A DNA stretch of 64,000 nucleotides from Reinekea blandensis MED297. GTDB lineage: Bacteria > Pseudomonadota > Gammaproteobacteria > Pseudomonadales > Natronospirillaceae. A program made the position numbers and the translations under genes. The stretch lies in the NCBI RefSeq assembly GCF_000153185.1, contig NZ_CH724149.1, forward strand, positions 1-64,000, given 5' to 3'. This document shows positions 45,919 to 56,500 of the stretch, piece by piece (within the stretch, counting starts at the first letter, position 1; every line of letters starts with the position of its first letter). The notes under the pieces were generated by a model. The model worked only from the letters and a program-made list of their open reading frames with translations. It did not search any database and was not told the DNA's origin.

Positions 45919-46893
45919 ATGGCTTTTATTCTCCGGCGGCTGGCGTTTTATATCATCGCTATCTTTGTCGCCATTACGTTTAACTTTTTGATTCCCAGAA
46001 TGATGCCCGGCGACCCGGTCGACGCGCTCTTCGCTGCGGCGGGCGGTCGAATCCCACCCGAACAGCTGGATGCCTACAAAGAAATGCTCGGCTTTGTCGA
46101 TGGTCCTTTGTGGGTGCAGTACCTGCAATATCTGAAAAGCATACTGACGTTTGATCTCGGCCCAACCATCATGATGTTCCCGGTTCAGGTCACTGAACTG
46201 TTGCAGCGCACGGTACCGTGGACCATTGCGTTATCGGGTACCGCGACACTTATCTCCGTGGTCGTGGGTTGTTTTATCGGGTTGTATGCATCATACAACC
46301 GAGGCGGTTTTGTGGATCGCTTTTATCCGGTGTTCTGGCAGTTTATGGCGTCGATGCCGCAAGCCGTCACCTCTCTGTTTATCTTCTTTATTTTTGCCAT
46401 GACGTTGAAGTGGTTCCCGCTGGGCTATGGGGCTGACCCGGATCTGGATCCGGCCTTTACCTGGGAATATATCCGCAGCATTTTGCACCACGCTGTGCTG
46501 CCGATGGTAACGCTGTTTGTTGCGATGCTGGCGACCTGGATCTTCACCATGCGTAACGCCATGGTGAATGTGTTGGGTGAAGACTACATCACCATGGCGA
46601 AAGCCAAAGGTCTCAGTGCGCGCCGTATCATGACGCATTACGCCGCGCGCAACGCGATCCTGCCAGTGGTTACCGCGGTGTCGATGGCACTGGGCTTTGC
46701 CGTGGCCGGACAGATTTTTGTCGAAACCGTTTTTAACTATCCCGGCATTGGACAGATGATGTTCAAGTCCGTTGGTGCACGCGATTACCCGATGATGCAG
46801 GCCTGTTTCCTGTTGCTGGTTCTGTTCGTACTGGCTGCGAACTTCATCGCCGATGTTCTCTATGTCCTTTTGGATCCACGACTGCGGAAGTAA
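45919..46893 (+). CDS. ABC permease, DppB type
   Basis: 324-residue inner-membrane permease with about six helices. N-terminal MAFILRRLAFYIIAIFVAITFNFLI pattern and C-terminal EVVFN-like IFVETVFNYPGIGQMM are typical of DppB/OppB. The cytoplasmic coupling loop is DYITMAKAKGLSARRIMTHY (EAA motif). AGAGGA 6 bases before ATG. Forms the channel with the next gene product. Confidence 0.92.
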   Translation: MAFILRRLAFYIIAIFVAITFNFLIPRMMPGDPVDALFAAAGGRIPPEQLDAYKEMLGFVDGPLWVQYLQYLKSILTFDLGPTIMMFPVQVTELLQRTVPWTIALSGTATLISVVVGCFIGLYASYNRGGFVDRFYPVFWQFMASMPQAVTSLFIFFIFAMTLKWFPLGYGADPDLDPAFTWEYIRSILHHAVLPMVTLFVAMLATWIFTMRNAMVNVLGEDYITMAKAKGLSARRIMTHYAARNAILPVVTAVSMALGFAVAGQIFVETVFNYPGIGQMMFKSVGARDYPMMQACFLLLVLFVLAANFIADVLYVLLDPRLRK

Positions 46894-46899
46894 TGAGTG

Positions 46900-47886
46900 A
46901 TGACGACTGTGACTGAAAAAACTGCATTGACGAATAAAGCCAAAGGCGGACATCTCATGTTGAAGCCCTTAAAGAAATTAAAGCACGCTCTGGGCCGTTA
47001 TTTTAAAGGTAATCCGGCGGCCATCATCGGCACGACCATTGTAACGACCATCATTGTTGCCTGTCTGGCCGCACCATTGTTAACCGATGTTGACCCGAAC
47101 CGACGCGTGGCCCGTGGTCACCAGCCGCCAAGCGCGGATCTGATTTTCGGTTCTACTCGTGCCGGTAAAGACATCTTCAGTCAGGTGCTTTATGGCGGTC
47201 GGGTGTCATTAATGGTGGCGTTCACTGCGGCTATTATGACCACCGTTATTGCCTTGGCCGTAGGTGTAACGTCCGGCTATGTCGGCGGCAAAACCGATGA
47301 AACCCTGATGGCGTTTACGAATATTCTATTGGTCTTTCCGCAGTTACCGCTGTTGATTATTCTCGCGGCCTTCCTGGGTCAGGTAGGGCCCTTTATTATT
47401 GCCATGATTCTCGGCTTCACCTCCTGGCCCTGGGGTGCGCGGGTCATGCGCAGCCAGACGTTGGCTCTGCGCAACAAAGAATTCATCGTGGCGGCTGAAA
47501 CGATGGGCGAAAGCAAATGGCGTATCATCCTCATCGAAATCATTCCTAACCTCATCAGCCTTGTTGCCGGTATGTTTGTGGGTACTTGCCTCTACGCTAT
47601 CGGTGCGCAAGCCGGCATGGAGTTCCTCGGGTTGGGTGACCCGACCGTGGTTTCCTGGGGCACCATGCTTTATTGGGCACAATCCAGTGCCGCCTTTATT
47701 GTTGGCGCGTGGTGGGACTTCGTGGTTCCGGGAACCTTCATTGCCCTGATGGGTGGCGGCTTGGCGCTGCTGAACATTTCGATTGACCAGATCTCCAATC
47801 CAAAACTGAAAACCGGTGCCTACATTAAAATCTGGCGCCGTATGAAAGCCGAAGTAGAAGCACGACGAAAAGGGGCTGCGTCATGA
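46900..47886 (+). CDS. ABC permease, DppC type
   Basis: 328-residue permease. Start taken at ATG 46900 (GGAAG upstream); an internal ATG at 46957 (MLKPLKKLKH) is also possible. N-terminal LGRYFKGNPAAIIGTTIV and FGSTRAGKDIFSQVLYGG are DppC/OppC hallmarks; EAA-type loop is EFIVAAETMGESKWRII. Overlaps the next gene by ATGA. Pairs with the DppB-type permease. Confidence 0.92.
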   Translation: MTTVTEKTALTNKAKGGHLMLKPLKKLKHALGRYFKGNPAAIIGTTIVTTIIVACLAAPLLTDVDPNRRVARGHQPPSADLIFGSTRAGKDIFSQVLYGGRVSLMVAFTAAIMTTVIALAVGVTSGYVGGKTDETLMAFTNILLVFPQLPLLIILAAFLGQVGPFIIAMILGFTSWPWGARVMRSQTLALRNKEFIVAAETMGESKWRIILIEIIPNLISLVAGMFVGTCLYAIGAQAGMEFLGLGDPTVVSWGTMLYWAQSSAAFIVGAWWDFVVPGTFIALMGGGLALLNISIDQISNPKLKTGAYIKIWRRMKAEVEARRKGAAS

Positions 47887-48875
47887 ATCATGCGACCAAA
47901 CCGTTACTGGAAGTTCGCGATGTCTGTGTTGATTACGTCACGGACACGGGTAATGCCCGCGCGGTCAATCAGGTATCACTGGAAATCCGTCCCGGCGAAA
48001 CCCTGGGTCTGGCCGGCGAGTCCGGCTGCGGAAAAAGTACCCTGGCGTTTGCAATTTCCAATCTCCATAACGCCCCGGCCTTGATCAGCGAAGGCGAAAT
48101 TCTGTTTGAAGATCGTGACGTTTTGAAAATGAACGACGAGCAGCTTCGTCAGTTTCGCTGGAATGAAGCGGCGATGGTGTTTCAAAGTGCGATGAACTCG
48201 CTGAATCCGGTCATCACTATCGGTAGTCAGCTGATCGATGTGATTCTTGCTCATAAGAAAGTGACCAAGCAGGAAGCCTGGGCGCGCGGCGAAGAACTGC
48301 TGGAAACCGTTGGTATTCATAAGTCGCGTATGACGTCCTATCCGCACCAACTCTCCGGTGGTATGCGACAGCGTGTGGTGATTGCCATCGCCTTGGTTCT
48401 GCGTCCTAAACTGATCATCATGGACGAACCGACCACGGCATTGGATGTGGTTGTTGAACGGGAAATCATGGATGAACTGTACGAGCTGAAAGAAGAGTAC
48501 GGCTTCGCTATTCTGTTTATCTCTCACGATCTTGGGTTGATGGGTGAAATCGCGGATCGTATCGGCATCATGTATGCCGGTAAGTTGGTCGAACTCGGTG
48601 ACGCAGAGGACATCCTTTACCGTGCCAAGCATCCTTATACGCGCGGATTGGTGGCATCCTTTCCAACTATCCATGGACCCAAGGTTCGACTGGAAGGCAT
48701 TCCCGGTTCCCCATTGAACTTATTGGAAACACCGGAAGGCTGTTACTTTCAGGCTCGATGCTCCGAATGCATGGACATCTGCCTGTCGCGAGATCCCGAA
48801 CTCATTACTGTCCAACAAGCGCCCTTACGTCAGGTGGCTTGTCATGTTGTAGAAGCTGAAGAGGTATCGGCATGA
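47883..48875 (+). CDS. ABC ATPase, DppD type
   Basis: 330-residue ATP-binding subunit. Walker A GESGCGKST (about residues 38-46), signature LSGGMRQRV, Walker B LIIMDEPTTALD, H-loop FISHD. The C-terminal oligopeptide-type extension CYFQARCSECMDIC carries Cys residues that bind a Fe-S cluster in DppD/OppD relatives. ATGA overlaps on both sides. Confidence 0.94.
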   Translation: MNHATKPLLEVRDVCVDYVTDTGNARAVNQVSLEIRPGETLGLAGESGCGKSTLAFAISNLHNAPALISEGEILFEDRDVLKMNDEQLRQFRWNEAAMVFQSAMNSLNPVITIGSQLIDVILAHKKVTKQEAWARGEELLETVGIHKSRMTSYPHQLSGGMRQRVVIAIALVLRPKLIIMDEPTTALDVVVEREIMDELYELKEEYGFAILFISHDLGLMGEIADRIGIMYAGKLVELGDAEDILYRAKHPYTRGLVASFPTIHGPKVRLEGIPGSPLNLLETPEGCYFQARCSECMDICLSRDPELITVQQAPLRQVACHVVEAEEVSA

Positions 48876-49879
48876 GCGAACAACTCCAACCCGTTGAAAC
48901 CGGCTCGGCTAAGCCCAGCATTTATGTTGAAGGTTTGACCATCGACTTCGCTTTGGATAGTGCGATTTTCAATCGTCAGCACATGCGTGCGGTCAACGAT
49001 GTCAGTTTTATCCTAAAAGCCGGTCAGGCGCTGGCTATTGTTGGTGAGTCGGGCAGTGGAAAAAGCACCTGTGCCCGAGCGCTATGCCGACTGTTTGAAC
49101 CGTCGGCCGGAAAAATCTGGCTGCAGGACGTCGACATCAACGAGAAGAAAAATCAGATGAAGCAACTGGACTTCGCTAAAGAAGTGCAGATGATTTTTCA
49201 GGATCCCTTTGGTTCGTTGAACCCGGTGCATACTATCCGCCACCATTTGGCTCGCCCGATTAAACTGCACCATCCGCACGTGTCCGGTGACGAGTTGGAG
49301 CAGCGCGTCATTGAAATCATTGAGCGCGTCGGGCTGTCCCCGGCACGGCAGACGGCGGACAAATATCCGCACGAACTCTCCGGCGGTCAACGTCAACGTG
49401 TGGCCATTGCCCGGGCATTGGCCGTGGGTGCCAAGTTCATTTTAGCCGACGAGCCGATTTCGATGCTCGACGTGTCGATTCGGTTGGGCATTCTGAACCT
49501 GATGGAAGACATGAAAAAAGATGGCATCGGGTTTATGTACATCACGCACGATATTGCCACTGCGCGATACTTTGCGGAACGTACCGCGGTGATGTATGTC
49601 GGGCACATGGTGGAGTGGGGCAACAGCGATTCGGTAACACAGAACCCACAGCACCCCTATACCCAGTTATTGATCAGTGCGGTTCCGGAAGCGGGCATTC
49701 GCCGATCAAAAGAGAAAATGGCCAAAAAAGCAGACATTCCGGTTTGGAAGCCGGACAGCCAGGGTTGTCCGTTTGCCAGCCGATGTCTCAAGGCCACTGA
49801 CCAGTGTCGTGAAGCCATGCCACCGGTCACGCAGTTAGCAGAGGATCATTTTGTTCGCTGCTATCTGTATGAGTCCTAA
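48872..49879 (+). CDS. ABC ATPase, DppF type
   Basis: 335-residue ATP-binding subunit. Walker A GESGSGKST, signature LSGGQRQRVAIARAL, Walker B FILADEPISMLD, H-loop YITHD, C-terminal CPFASRCLKATDQC. Last gene of the operon, followed by a strong terminator. Works as a heterodimer with the DppD-type ATPase. Confidence 0.94.
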   Translation: MSEQLQPVETGSAKPSIYVEGLTIDFALDSAIFNRQHMRAVNDVSFILKAGQALAIVGESGSGKSTCARALCRLFEPSAGKIWLQDVDINEKKNQMKQLDFAKEVQMIFQDPFGSLNPVHTIRHHLARPIKLHHPHVSGDELEQRVIEIIERVGLSPARQTADKYPHELSGGQRQRVAIARALAVGAKFILADEPISMLDVSIRLGILNLMEDMKKDGIGFMYITHDIATARYFAERTAVMYVGHMVEWGNSDSVTQNPQHPYTQLLISAVPEAGIRRSKEKMAKKADIPVWKPDSQGCPFASRCLKATDQCREAMPPVTQLAEDHFVRCYLYES

Positions 49880-49955
49880 AGGTCGGGACTAAAGAGTCGT
49901 AAGCCTGCGTAGTTTTTAAAGCCGTACTGTCCTTCATCAGGGGGAGTCACCTTAA

Positions 49956-49977
49956 GGGTCTTCGGACCCGCTTTTTT
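49956..49977 (+). terminator. Intrinsic terminator of transporter operon
   Basis: GGGTC-TTCG-GACCC followed by GCTTTTTT. The UUCG tetraloop makes a stable hairpin. Confidence 0.85.
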
Positions 49978-49987
49978 CGCCTTAAAA

Positions 49988-50001
49988 TGTAAGCGCTTAC
50001 A
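49988..50001. promoter_or_regulatory. LacI-type operator TGTAAGCGCTTACA
   Basis: Perfect 14-bp palindrome 31 bases before the GH16 start and right after the transporter operon terminator, so it controls the GH16 operon separately. Confidence 0.82.
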
Positions 50002-50032
50002 ATTTAACTTGTTATAAACCAGGAAGAACGTG

Positions 50033-52201
50033 ATGATTAATACAAATACAAAAAAAACATCGCTGTTTGCCATCTCGCTGGCAGCGCTTGTCGTCACCGG
50101 CTGTAATCCGGATGACGATCCAACAGGGCCGGGTTCAGATGGCGACTTTTATGATGAAAAAGGTTGGGAGTTAGTTTGGTCCGACGAGTTTGATGCTGAC
50201 GTCATTGACGACAGTAAATGGGCCTTTGAGGTGAACTGTTGGGGCGGCGGTAATAACGAGCATCAATGCTATGTTGATGAGCCGGATAATGCCTTTGTCG
50301 AAGAAGGGAAGCTTCACTTAAAAGCTATTCGCGAATCGATTGAAGGACCTGTTCATAACCCGGACAGCGCTGATTATGATCCTAATGAACTTAAGAGTCA
50401 GGATTTCAGTTCAGCCCGGTTAAGATCAATCAGTCCGCTTGATTACGCACAAGGCGAGGGTTTCAATTTCAGAAATGACTGGCAGTACGGTCGTTTTGAA
50501 ATTCGAGCAAAATTGCCAGAAGGTCAAGGCACCTGGCCAGCGATTTGGATGCTGCCAACCGATTGGGCCTATGGTGGATGGGCGGCTTCTGGTGAGATCG
50601 ACATCATGGAAGCGGTAAACCTGAAAGCCGATCGTGTTATTGATGGTGAGACAGTGCCGGAAAATCGCGTCCATGGCACGCTGCATTATGGAGCAACTTG
50701 GCCAAATAATGTTTACAGCGGTGTTGAACATGACTTCGGCGATATCAATATTAACCCGGCCGATGATTTTCATGTTTATACCATTGAGTGGGAAAAGGGT
50801 GAGATTCGCTGGTTTATCGACGGCGAACACTTTGCAACACAAACTCAAGATGGCTGGTACAACCATTATCAGCAGGAAAATGGAGATTGGGTCGAAGGTG
50901 AAGCGGATGCACCCTATAACCAGCCCTTCCACCTGATCATGAACTTGGCAATAGGTGGTGACTGGGCTGCTAATGTGAATGAAGGCGGTGTTGATCCAGA
51001 CCTGACCGAAGCCGAAATGCAGATCGACTATGTCCGTGTTTACCAATGCAAAGACGATGCAACAGGGGTCGCTTGCGGGTCAAAAGGCGAACCGGATAGC
51101 TTTGAAGTGAGCGAAGGTCATGAACCTCCAGAACTTGTTGAAGACTCTTTGGTTTTATTTGAAGAGGCGATTGATGAGGAATGGGCTGCTTGGGATTGTT
51201 GTGGTGGAACAACGCCAGCATTGGTTGCCGACGTCGATCCTGAATACGGAAACGTATTGCAATTTGATATTTCCAATCATCCGGAATGGGGCGGAACCAT
51301 TGTTGGTTTTAATGGTCGAGAGGCCGGCGTCGCTCACAACGCCAGTGCGGACCATACTCTTGAGTTTGATCTGAAAATGACAGCGCTCCCGGAAGTTACC
51401 GATACAGCATGGATCTTGAAGTTAGAAAGCGGCGGTGAGTCATCATTTGTAGAAGTAAATCTAAACACAAGTGAAGAAGGTGTTTCACCAGAACTCAACA
51501 CATGGCAGCACTACACTTTCCGTATGGATGAGGTTCTTGCAACCGAGGGGCATACATTAGATGTTCATGCCATTGATATCGTTATGGTTGCTCCTGCCTG
51601 GGGTAATGGCCAGGGTGCTCAGTTCCTGATAGACAATGTGAAGTTTACTAAGTTTTATCCAGATGCTCCGGTTTGGCCAGAAGTCGATCCGACAACAGGT
51701 CCATTGACGGTCTACGAAGATGGAATCAATCCGGCATGGACAGCTTGGGATTGCTGTGCAGACGGCTATCAGCCTGTTGAAGTTGATTCCGGTGACGCTC
51801 TTTATGGCAATGTCGTTCGATTTGAAACTCATACCTCCACAGTCGCCGGGTTCTCATCACGCGGGTCACATGGAGCAGTTGCAGGAGCACCCCATGATGC
51901 AAGCTCTAATACGGACCTTGAGTTTGATATGAAGATGCTCTCACACCCAGACAATGGGGTTACCAACTGGAAGCTTAAAGTTGAAAGTAATAACGGTGCG
52001 GAAGCTGTTGAGATTAATCTTCAAACCAGCTTAGAAGGAGAAGTGCCTGCATTAGATACTTGGCAACACTACACCTTCCCGATCGCAGATCTTGCTGATC
52101 AAGGTTTGGATATCACCGCTATTGACGTGGTGATGGTGTTCCCGACATGGGGCGCAGGTGTCGGTGCTGAATATCTTCTCGATAACGTTAAGTTTGATTA
52201 A
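50033..52201 (+). CDS. GH16 laminarinase-like lipoprotein with two C-terminal sandwich domains
   Basis: 722-residue preprotein. Lipobox ALVVTGC with acyl Cys24. GH16 domain (about 40-345): WSDEFDADVIDDSKWAFE, CWGGGNNEHQCYVDEPDNAF, WPAIWMLP, and SGEIDIMEAV with Glu188, Asp190 and Glu193 (ExDxxE, laminarinase type). Two tandem ExoP-C-like sandwich domains follow at about 370-545 and 560-722, with shared motifs AWDCC, NTWQHYTF/DTWQHYTF and IDIVMV/IDVVMV. These likely bind beta-glucan. GGAAG before the ATG at 50033. Base composition is more AT-rich than neighbours, which may mean later acquisition. Heads the second operon of the LacI regulon. Confidence 0.93.
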   Translation: MINTNTKKTSLFAISLAALVVTGCNPDDDPTGPGSDGDFYDEKGWELVWSDEFDADVIDDSKWAFEVNCWGGGNNEHQCYVDEPDNAFVEEGKLHLKAIRESIEGPVHNPDSADYDPNELKSQDFSSARLRSISPLDYAQGEGFNFRNDWQYGRFEIRAKLPEGQGTWPAIWMLPTDWAYGGWAASGEIDIMEAVNLKADRVIDGETVPENRVHGTLHYGATWPNNVYSGVEHDFGDININPADDFHVYTIEWEKGEIRWFIDGEHFATQTQDGWYNHYQQENGDWVEGEADAPYNQPFHLIMNLAIGGDWAANVNEGGVDPDLTEAEMQIDYVRVYQCKDDATGVACGSKGEPDSFEVSEGHEPPELVEDSLVLFEEAIDEEWAAWDCCGGTTPALVADVDPEYGNVLQFDISNHPEWGGTIVGFNGREAGVAHNASADHTLEFDLKMTALPEVTDTAWILKLESGGESSFVEVNLNTSEEGVSPELNTWQHYTFRMDEVLATEGHTLDVHAIDIVMVAPAWGNGQGAQFLIDNVKFTKFYPDAPVWPEVDPTTGPLTVYEDGINPAWTAWDCCADGYQPVEVDSGDALYGNVVRFETHTSTVAGFSSRGSHGAVAGAPHDASSNTDLEFDMKMLSHPDNGVTNWKLKVESNNGAEAVEINLQTSLEGEVPALDTWQHYTFPIADLADQGLDITAIDVVMVFPTWGAGVGAEYLLDNVKFD

Positions 52202-52212
52202 CACATAAGAAC

Positions 52213-52242
52213 AAGAGTGCTCTGGAGTTCCAGAGCACTCTT
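52213..52242 (+). terminator. Strong hairpin between GH16 and SBP genes
   Basis: AAGAGTGCTCTGGA-GT-TCCAGAGCACTCTT, a 14-bp perfect stem. Only ATCAATAT follows. It may end most GH16 transcripts, leaving partial read-through into the sugar-binding protein and phosphorylase genes. Confidence 0.65.
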
Positions 52243-52272
52243 ATCAATATGCAGTAATCTAGTGTGGTACCC

Positions 52273-53517
52273 ATGATGAACACGATAAAAACAAAACTGA
52301 TAAGCGCCGCCGTGGTGCTCGTGTTTGCTTCATCAGCGACAACACAGGCCATGAACCTAGTCATGGCCACCGATGAAGAAAACCGGAACGTCTTACAAAG
52401 TACGATCGGTTTACGAACGAATGATCAATGGAATGTCCTGGCGTATCAGGGCACCGATTTACAGATGGTCGATGAAATCCGTCAACAGGCGGTGACCTCT
52501 AATTTACCTAACGCCGCTCAGATTCCAGGGGCGACCATTCGTCGTTGGGCTGCTCTGGGGTTTATTAATAATCTTGATGATGCCGCTAGGCAGCATCAAT
52601 GGTCCTCACGATTGCCACAAACCATTCGTGAAGACATTTCTTTTCAGGATAATCTGTTTGCTGTGCCGACCCAGATTCATCGCAGCAACTGGATGTGGAT
52701 GAATGGCAACGCCTTGAATGTCGGCAATAAAACGATGCCGGCACCAAAAACCTGGAAAGCGTTTTTTGATTTTATGGATGGCGGTGCGAGTGGGCAACGA
52801 CATCTGATTACGGTAGATGACCCGGCTCAATACACACTGATTCTAGAGTCGATACTCTTGGGGTTGAAAGGCTCTGCGTTTTATCAATCTACCTTTAAAG
52901 ATTTTGATTATCGCCAACTGAAAAGTGACGACATGGTCGATGTGTTCCGGATGATGGCTCGTTTACGGCCGCTTCTGAACGAACATCAATATCCCGATTG
53001 GGAGTCGGCTGCCAAAGCATTAGCCAACGGCGAAGGCCAGGTCCTTTTTGCCGGAGACTGGATTAAACCCATGTTCGTCGATACGAACGGCAACTTGCCC
53101 GAGCAGCTTGTCTGCGCCCCGTTTCCGGAAGCGTCGGCTAAGTTTTTGTATAACCTGAACAGTGTGGTGATGTTCAGGGATACCGATGAACTGAACTCAG
53201 ACATTATGGCCAAACTGTTGTTTACAGAAACCGTTTTGACCGATCTGAATCTGCGCGAAGGCTCAATACCGGCTAGGCTGGATATCAGTCCTTATGGTTT
53301 TGACCGGTGCGCCGTGCGAGCGATGCGTGAGTTTCGTTCATCTCACACCACAAACACATTACAACCAAGTCTGGCCGCGGGCATGGCCGCACCCGAAGGC
53401 GTGCAGAAAAGTGTGTATGACGCGGTCAACGAGTTTGTTGCGGATACGAGCATGACACCTGAAGAGGGGGCCAAAAATCTGGCCAAGGCTATCCGCATTG
53501 CCCTTTATAAAATTTAA
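52273..53517 (+). CDS. Family-1 sugar-binding protein without permease
   Basis: 414-residue periplasmic protein of the SBP_bac_1 family (maltose-binding type). Signal peptide runs to about TTQA (residues 15-25). Family features: AAQIPGATIRRWAALGFIN, AVPTQIHRSNWMWMN, and ANGEGQVLFAGDW. Start is uncertain among ATGs at 52273 and 52276, with a weak ribosome site. It is followed within 18 bases by the phosphorylase gene. No MalF/MalG-type permeases are in the window, so it may use a distant transporter or act as a scavenging or signalling protein. Likely ligand is a beta-glucan oligomer, by context. Confidence 0.75.
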   Translation: MMNTIKTKLISAAVVLVFASSATTQAMNLVMATDEENRNVLQSTIGLRTNDQWNVLAYQGTDLQMVDEIRQQAVTSNLPNAAQIPGATIRRWAALGFINNLDDAARQHQWSSRLPQTIREDISFQDNLFAVPTQIHRSNWMWMNGNALNVGNKTMPAPKTWKAFFDFMDGGASGQRHLITVDDPAQYTLILESILLGLKGSAFYQSTFKDFDYRQLKSDDMVDVFRMMARLRPLLNEHQYPDWESAAKALANGEGQVLFAGDWIKPMFVDTNGNLPEQLVCAPFPEASAKFLYNLNSVVMFRDTDELNSDIMAKLLFTETVLTDLNLREGSIPARLDISPYGFDRCAVRAMREFRSSHTTNTLQPSLAAGMAAPEGVQKSVYDAVNEFVADTSMTPEEGAKNLAKAIRIALYKI

Positions 53518-53535
53518 CTGTTCAAGGAAATCTCA

Positions 53536-56500
53536 ATGTCTGTGCAATTAACGAAGGTGACCTCCTTGCCAAAGACAGCCGAAGCGACCGGAGAGTTCTG
53601 TTCGTTCCGTGGTCAGCGTTTTTACCGAATCGACAACTATAACCAAATGTCGAACTTCTTCATGTCGGTGGTCAGCGCTTACGATCACTGGTTGTTTATT
53701 TCCAGCAATGGTGGCCTGACCGCCGGCCGTCGCAATGCACAGCATGCTTTGTTTCCGTATTATACCGAGGACAAGATCAGCGACATGGCCCATTGCACCG
53801 GGCCAATGACGCTGATCCGCGAGCAAGGTGAACTTTGGCAACCCTTTGCAACCGGGTCCTTATTGAATAAGCCGGGGCACCGAACACTGTATAAGTCAGC
53901 ACTGGGTGACCAGCTTTATTTCAGCGAACAGAAAAATGGTCTGCAGTTTGATTACGGCTGGTCCTTCAGTGACCGCTATGGCTTGGTGCGAACTGTAACA
54001 CTGACTAACCAGAGTGATCAGGTTCGTGCCTTGTCGATTCTGGACGGATTGCAGAACTTGCTGCCGGCCAATATCGATTCCGACCTGCAGACCAATAACA
54101 GCGTGTTATTGGATGCTTATAAGTCGTCCGATTGTCATGATCAGAACGTTGCGGCCTATTACCTCAGTTCGCGACTGACGGATCTGGCAGAGCCATCTGA
54201 GAGTCTGCTGGCCAACACCGTTTGGCATCATGTCAAAGGCGATGCGTTCAAACCGACGGTGACGATGGATTCGTCGGCGCCAGAACATTTTGTTCAGGAA
54301 CAGGCGTTAACCACCGATGCGCGGATGCGAGGGCAACGTGGGGCTTATTTCCTGACGGCCGACATTTCAGTTAACCCCGGCGAGTCCATTGAATGGATGC
54401 AGGTATTGGAAGTGGATCAGAATGCGTCTGACATTGCTTTATTGAAGCATCTGGTTCACCGCCAGGATATCGGTCAGCAAATCGACGCCGACATTCAGAT
54501 CGGTTCTGAAACTCTGCGAGCGCATCTGGCAAAAGTCGACGGTTTGCAAACTGGTGCAGAAGAAGCGACTTGCGTGCACCATCAGGCCAATGCCTTGTTT
54601 AACATGATGCGAGGTGGCTTTTTTGAAGACGGTTATCAGATCGACAAACAGGATCTGATGGATTTTGTTATCACGCGGCAACACGCCCTCAAAGATTACA
54701 GTTGGTGGTCGACACTTCCGGAAACCCTGTCGTTGGTGGAGCTGGAACCGGCATTAGCGGCGTGTGATTCGGTCGATCTGCGACGCTTGGTTCGCGAGTA
54801 CCTGCCCATCAGTTTCAGTCGCCGCCATGGCGACCCGTCTCGACCCTGGAACAAGTTTTCAATCAACCTGAAAAACGAGCATGGCGAACTGATCAAAGAC
54901 TATCAGGGGAACTGGCGGGATATTTTCCAGAACTGGGAACCGCTGGCCTACAGCTATCCTAAGTTTCTACCAGCCATGATCTCAGCCTTTTTAAATGCGA
55001 CCACCGCAGATGGTTATAACCCTTATCGGGTGACCCGTCAGGGCATTGAGTGGGAAGAACCGGAGCCTGGCAATGCTTGGGCTAACATCGGCTACTGGAG
55101 CGATCACCAGATTATTTATCTGTCTAAGTTGCTTGAGCTTCAGGCGCAGATTGATCCGGACTGGTTCCAGGCCGCGATGGTTGAACCACGGTTCAGTTAC
55201 GCGAATGTTCCCTATCGCATCAAAAAATTTGTCGATCTTGAACGTGACCCATACGACAGCATTCGCTTTGACGAGGCGCTGAATCAGGAAATCGAAGCAC
55301 GTGTGGCCACCATGGGCAGTGATGGTAAGTTGCTGCTCGACAGTGAAGGCGCGGTGGTTCACAGCAACCTGATCGAGAAACTGCTGACCTTGTGGCTGGC
55401 CAAACTGAGCAACTTCGTCCCTGAAGGCGGCCTGTGGATGAACACGCAGCGTCCGGAATGGAACGATGCCAATAATGCGTTGGCAGGCTGGGGGATGTCG
55501 GTTGTGACCGTGGCCTATCTGCACCGGCATCTGCTGTTTATGCGAGACTTGCTGTCGACCCAGAAAGGGGCGGTGTCAATCAATGTTTCGGTTAAGGATT
55601 GGCTGTTCAGTGTGCATCAGCAGTTCCGTTCGATGAGCGGTGTCACTTCTCAGTCGCGTTATAACGACCTGCAGGCGTTGGTAATTTCAGCGGATCGCTA
55701 TCGAGAGGGTCTGTATCAGACAGGGCTGGCAGATACGGCGGTTGAAATTTCCGTCAAGGAACTGTTGGGCTTTCTGGATGACGTGATTCCGGTCATCGGA
55801 CAAACATTGGATGCGAACCAGCGTCCCGATGCGTTGTTCCATGGTTACAACGTACTGCATCTGGGTGCAGGCACGGCGGAAATTGAACATCTGCCACTGA
55901 TGCTGGAAGGACAGGTTGCCATGTTATCGGCCAATCGCTTGTCGCCCGAGCAGGCATTGTCTGTGCTGGAGGCTCTCCGTAAGAGCGATCTTTATCGGGA
56001 AGATCAACACACCTATCTGCTTTACCCGAACCGGCAGCTTCCGGCATTTACCGAAAAGAATCACATTCCGGACACGGCTCTCCAGCAGATGCGTGATGTG
56101 AAATCCCGGTTACTGGCAGAACACGTGCTGTATCAGAGTGCGGACGGTGAGTATCACTTTAATGTGCACTATCGCAACGCTAAGGACTTACAGGCGGATT
56201 TAAACAGCCTTGAGTTTACTGAGGAGCAGAACCGACACATCGAACAGGCTTATGAGACAACCTTTAATCATCGCTCCTTCACCGGTCGTTCCGGGTCGTT
56301 CTTTGCCTATGAAGGTCTAGGCAGCACCTATTGGCACATGGTGTCGAAGCTGTTACTGGCTGCACAGGAGAACTGGTGGCAGGCACGTGCACAGGGCGCT
56401 TCGGTCGCTGACGCACTGGCCGAGTGCTATTACGATATCCGAGCCGGTATCGGGTTTAATAAAACACCTGCACAATATGGGGCGTTCCCAACGGATCCGT

